From the NCBI RefSeq assembly GCF_014839805.1, contig NC_051118.1, forward strand, positions 4,146,391-4,210,390: a DNA stretch of 64,000 bases. Direction: 5' to 3'. Positions 63,401 to 64,000 of the stretch are shown piece by piece (position 1 is the first letter of the stretch; every line of letters starts with the position of its first letter). The notes under the pieces were generated by a model. It ran no database searches, was not told the origin of the DNA, and saw only the letters and a list, made by a program, of their open reading frames with translations. This stretch comes from Manduca sexta (taxonomy: Eukaryota; Arthropoda; Insecta; Lepidoptera; Sphingidae). A program made the translations under genes and the position numbers.

Positions 63401-63903
63401 CACTGGCTGTATTTCTAGGCGAATCAGTACCTCGTTTCGACTTAGTGATGGGTCTAGTAGGCTCCACACTCACAGGCCCTCTAATGTTCATATTCCCTCC
63501 TCTAATTTTCCTCAGACTTTGCTATATAAAATCTGTAAAAGACGCCAACGTCGACCTAAGCAATCGACTAAAGAACGGCGTGAAACCGAACGGAATTGCT
63601 AATGGCGTACAAAATGGCCGACAAAGATGGCCGCTCATAAAAGAATCTTTGGAAACTAAATACAACACGTTTACAAGTACATACGTAGAGATACATCCAC
63701 GGAAATACGATGGGTATTCTATAAAATGGTATGACGTGTTGCTGGCTTTAATTGTTATGTCGATGGGTATTGGCGCGACGATTGTGGCGACGTATTCCAG
63801 TTGGTCGGATACGATCGCGTACGCGGAGTTCTCGCCGCCATGTTTAATTAACGCAACTATCGCGGCGAGAAGTTTTCTGAGAATTTCCTCGTCTGTATTG
63901 TGA
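45404..63903 (+). CDS. AAAP-family amino-acid transporter, 8 coding exons, 520 aa
   Basis: Integral membrane transporter of the amino acid/auxin permease (Aa_trans; SLC32/36/38-type) family. Exons: 45404-45596, 46091-46211, 47201-47313, 57520-57652, 57898-58060, 61475-61643, 62354-62479, 63359-63903. All introns are GT-AG, phases agree, and the total is 1563 nt ending in TGA. About 11 hydrophobic segments are visible, the usual number for the family: near residues 36-57, 66-86, 122-145, 160-182, 190-212, 228-248, 264-292, 300-325, 345-375, 380-400, 455-478. Family-like motifs are YGILAFQFDIHPMLLTIQVD after TM5 and GPLMFIFPPLIFLRL late in the protein. A polar loop of about 60 residues separates TM10 from TM11. 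Substrate cannot be told. The start is either M1 or M8 (ATG 45425): a pyrimidine-rich AG at 45416-45417 could be a 3' splice site from an upstream leader exon. Intron 3 is 10.2 kb and carries a retrotransposon. Confidence 0.9.
45783..45975 (+). repeat. Dispersed repeat family E
   Basis: Copy in the transporter intron between coding exons 1 and 2. A reversed partial copy lies at about 3085-3180. Confidence 0.6.
46695..46873. mobile_element. Palindromic MITE, family G (best preserved copy)
   Basis: Inverted ends TTTTCAATAAACGATCCC and TCGTTTATTGAAAAAGGCGG enclose CAATCTTCAATCCGATTCC and TTGTTCTGATTGGTCCATTT. It lies in the transporter intron between coding exons 2 and 3. No protein is encoded, so it must be non-autonomous. 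Confidence 0.65.
47330..47702 (-). mobile_element. tRNA-derived SINE family B, near full length
   Basis: Read on the minus strand it starts GGCTGCCTCGGTGGCGTAG with A-box-like GGTGGCGTAGTTG and a strong B box (GGTTCGAATCC), like a tRNA gene without a proper cloverleaf end. It continues through GAGTCTGGAATTTGTGCCC and finishes with a C-rich tail ending ATACCCAAAATAAA. It begins about 17 nt after coding exon 3 of the transporter, antisense to it. Confidence 0.65.
48540..48735. mobile_element. Inverted-repeat element, family F (most complete copy)
   Basis: The arms carry GGGATTTTATCGTGG and CCACGATAAAATCAG. The centre carries a self-complementary pair (ACGTTTCGAAG and CTTCGAAACGT) and a C run. 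The end reads TAATGTCTAACATTCGCG. It is non-coding and lies in transporter intron 3. Confidence 0.65.
49259..49564. mobile_element. MITE with about 40-bp imperfect terminal inverted repeats
   Basis: The left end holds CTGGCGACACACATAGC then AAAATATTTGAAC. The right end holds GTTCAAATATTTG then TCTGTGTGTGACGCCGGC. These pair as inverted repeats with a few mismatches. The internal part is non-coding. It lies about 50 bp before the non-LTR insertion in transporter intron 3. Confidence 0.6.
50013..50789 (+). CDS. Retrotransposon ORF1-like protein, 258 aa
   Basis: An uninterrupted 258-codon frame inside the non-LTR element. Residues about 45-75 form a Lys/Glu coiled coil. They are followed by an RRM-like region (NNLILHGI, YYRLGK, RPILIYF) and a basic tail. 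This is the layout of L1-type ORF1 RNA-binding chaperones. Such proteins bind element RNA. It has no interrupting stop, unlike the downstream ORF2. Confidence 0.65.
   Translation: MSTTGMSEDMARLFQMMKTELDQQTATITKSVTENIMHNIDEKLQPFLEENKYLKNEIQRLNEKVKYLEEKNRKNNLILHGIKETEKNRQELFNIIRETLKILDINIDIYEINNYYRLGKKDAEQKIRPILIYFTSFQKKIIILENKRKMPKQTYITEDFSKETMEIRKNLQEKLRQEKQNGKDAFIRNNKIVIKATPDVEKRKRETSMSPKNIKTPVYSNVSKNIIAPPKLHKTNAFEYMRARSSSLTEKLPQQNMA
50922..53452 (+). pseudogene. Retrotransposon endonuclease-reverse transcriptase, broken
   Basis: Starts at ATG 50922 with an AP-endonuclease head (ATLNTRSL, ILGISEVRR). An internal part of the endonuclease, roughly 100 codons by comparison with the family, is missing at about 51148. 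The domain resumes with RNEIDFI and DHRLVRGHI. Frame changes occur near 51540 and 51735. The reverse transcriptase follows: NYRPISLMSNVYKI, QAGFRSG, FIDYNKAFD, then an in-frame stop at 52525-52527, then GVGQGDPLSP. The catalytic box reads FAED rather than FADD. Another frameshift is at about 52995. The C-terminus has a C-rich region and SGHLIR. The copy cannot be active. Confidence 0.8.
53535..54145. repeat. Dispersed repeat family I, copy 2
   Basis: Second copy of the 12400-12825 repeat, directly following the non-LTR insertion and its target duplication. The retrotransposon appears to have landed at the edge of this older repeat. Confidence 0.55.
54238..55040 (+). repeat. Long dispersed repeat of the 'cttcgcccgcg' type
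   Basis: Starts ACTAGCTTCCGCCCGC, GCTTCGCCCGCG and ends after AAGTTTCGTTAAAATCCGTC then TATACAGACAGAAAGAC. Related but diverged pieces appear at about 16870-17045, 19850-20010, 30840-30995, 32805-33005, 37400-37520, 42570-42790 and 62880-63140. This style of repeat is common in lepidopteran DNA. No protein is visible. Confidence 0.5.
55330..55440 (-). mobile_element. SINE family A fragment, reverse orientation
   Basis: Reverse-complement of the central and 3' part of family A (CCACTGCAGGGCACGGG, and TGGTCTAGTGCGGATTGG), in transporter intron 3. It is diverged. Confidence 0.5.
55545..55745 (+). mobile_element. SINE family B, diverged copy
   Basis: Plus-strand copy with TCTGCGGCGTAGTTGTGCG, B-box-like AGTTCGAATTC, and GGAGTCTGAAATTTGTGCCC. 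It is more diverged than 47330-47702. Transporter intron 3. Confidence 0.55.
56685..56790 (+). repeat. Dispersed repeat, copy 2
   Basis: Reverse-complement copy of 11385-11490, here in transporter intron 3. The shared core reads AAATAGGCCGT, then GGCGGCAGATTTCAGAGGAC, then ATTAATCATTCGTTTA. Confidence 0.6.
58097..58430 (+). mobile_element. RTE-clade LINE 3' fragment
   Basis: Frame-shifted remnant of an RTE reverse-transcriptase C-terminus: RVAKLKWQWAGHIARRTDG, then WRP. The ending corresponds to the usual SMAEAYVQQWT tail, and the DNA closes with an ATG-ATG microsatellite. It is 5'-truncated and begins about 37 nt after the donor of transporter exon 5. A tiny reversed piece of the same tail is at 30127-30175. 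Confidence 0.65.
58720..59240 (+). mobile_element. LINE 3' fragment whose tail is shared with SINE B
   Basis: Includes GCGAGCGCCTAAAGCG (also at 43226-43320) and a C-rich end: AAGGCCCTGCAGTCGCC, then GGGGTCCGATACCC, then AAAAATAAA. The same ending closes SINE B at 47330-47702. No intact protein. Transporter intron 5. Confidence 0.5.
60245..60478. mobile_element. Inverted-repeat element, family F
   Basis: Same landmarks as 26040-26205 and 48540-48735 (GACCATGAAGGCTGCAAAGT, then CTTCGAAACGCCGGGAG). It lies in transporter intron 5. Confidence 0.6.
60945..61465. repeat. GC-rich dispersed element before transporter exon 6
   Basis: Ends near 60960 and 61240-61450 carry repeated GCGAGGCCCC motifs and GGCCGCC pieces, in a block much richer in G+C than the intron around it. 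It stops about 10 bp before the acceptor of exon 6 (61474). ORFs across it show no recognisable domain. Confidence 0.4.
62095..62280 (+). repeat. Dispersed repeat family D
   Basis: Copy in the transporter intron between coding exons 6 and 7, ending about 70 bp before exon 7. Confidence 0.6.
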
Positions 63904-63916
63904 TATAATTAGATAA

Positions 63917-63922
63917 AATAAA
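63917..63922 (+). terminator. Poly(A) signal AATAAA of the AAAP transporter
   Basis: A canonical AATAAA lies 14 nt after the TGA stop of the transporter, giving a very short 3' UTR. Confidence 0.6.
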
Positions 63923-64000
63923 CAAACAACTTATGATATATAGAGTACAATTGCTAAACTTATTAGTATATTATTTTTATTCTAAAAAAAGAGAAGCTGA

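Overview
The window is eukaryotic and most probably from a moth or butterfly. It is AT-rich, its genes are split by GT-AG introns, and it is full of short interspersed repeats, many of the kind commonly seen in Lepidoptera. No bacterial-type operons, rRNA genes, functional tRNA genes or CRISPR arrays were found.

Three host genes can be supported. (1) Minus strand, about 22900 to 2086: ornithine decarboxylase (ODC). It has a TATA/initiator-like promoter, two 5' UTR exons, nine coding exons and all catalytic residues, with a predicted protein of 458 aa. The coding exons are GC-rich islands in AT-rich DNA. (2) Minus strand, 36542 to 34800: a small lysine-rich protein resembling the Fyv7/TAP26 (CCDC59) rRNA-processing family, with its whole ORF in one exon. 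(3) Plus strand, 45404 to 63903 with a possible 5' UTR exon at 39671-39912: an 11-TM amino-acid transporter of the AAAP (Aa_trans) family. It has eight coding exons that join in frame to 520 aa and a poly(A) signal. These genes do not form a pathway; ODC is polyamine synthesis, the second is ribosome assembly and the third is membrane transport.

Most of the rest is mobile DNA. The 8.7-kb intron 9 of ODC (coding exons 7 to 8) holds a decayed ISL2EU-like DNA transposon at 3819-6760. It carries a THAP-DDE transposase pseudogene on the plus strand and, converging on it, a SAP-SWIM-YqaJ nuclease pseudogene. Remnants of a Mutator-like transposase (about 8280-9330) and a mariner/Tc1-like DDE transposase (about 9890-10470, minus) follow. 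The 10.2-kb intron of the transporter carries a nearly complete but inactivated non-LTR retrotransposon (49613-53521) with a 12-bp target-site duplication. tRNA-derived SINEs, palindromic MITEs and LINE tails are scattered throughout. The region 22931-34447 is intergenic, with repeat copies and one unexplained 187-aa ORF.

I found no convincing new multi-gene system. The observations most worth following are the ODC leader and uORF, the ODC C-terminal heptad repeat with a stop codon inside the last splice donor, the SINE inserted next to an ODC splice donor, the nuclease-carrying transposon, and the SINE/LINE pair that share a tail. All calls come from reading the sequence; no searches were run.
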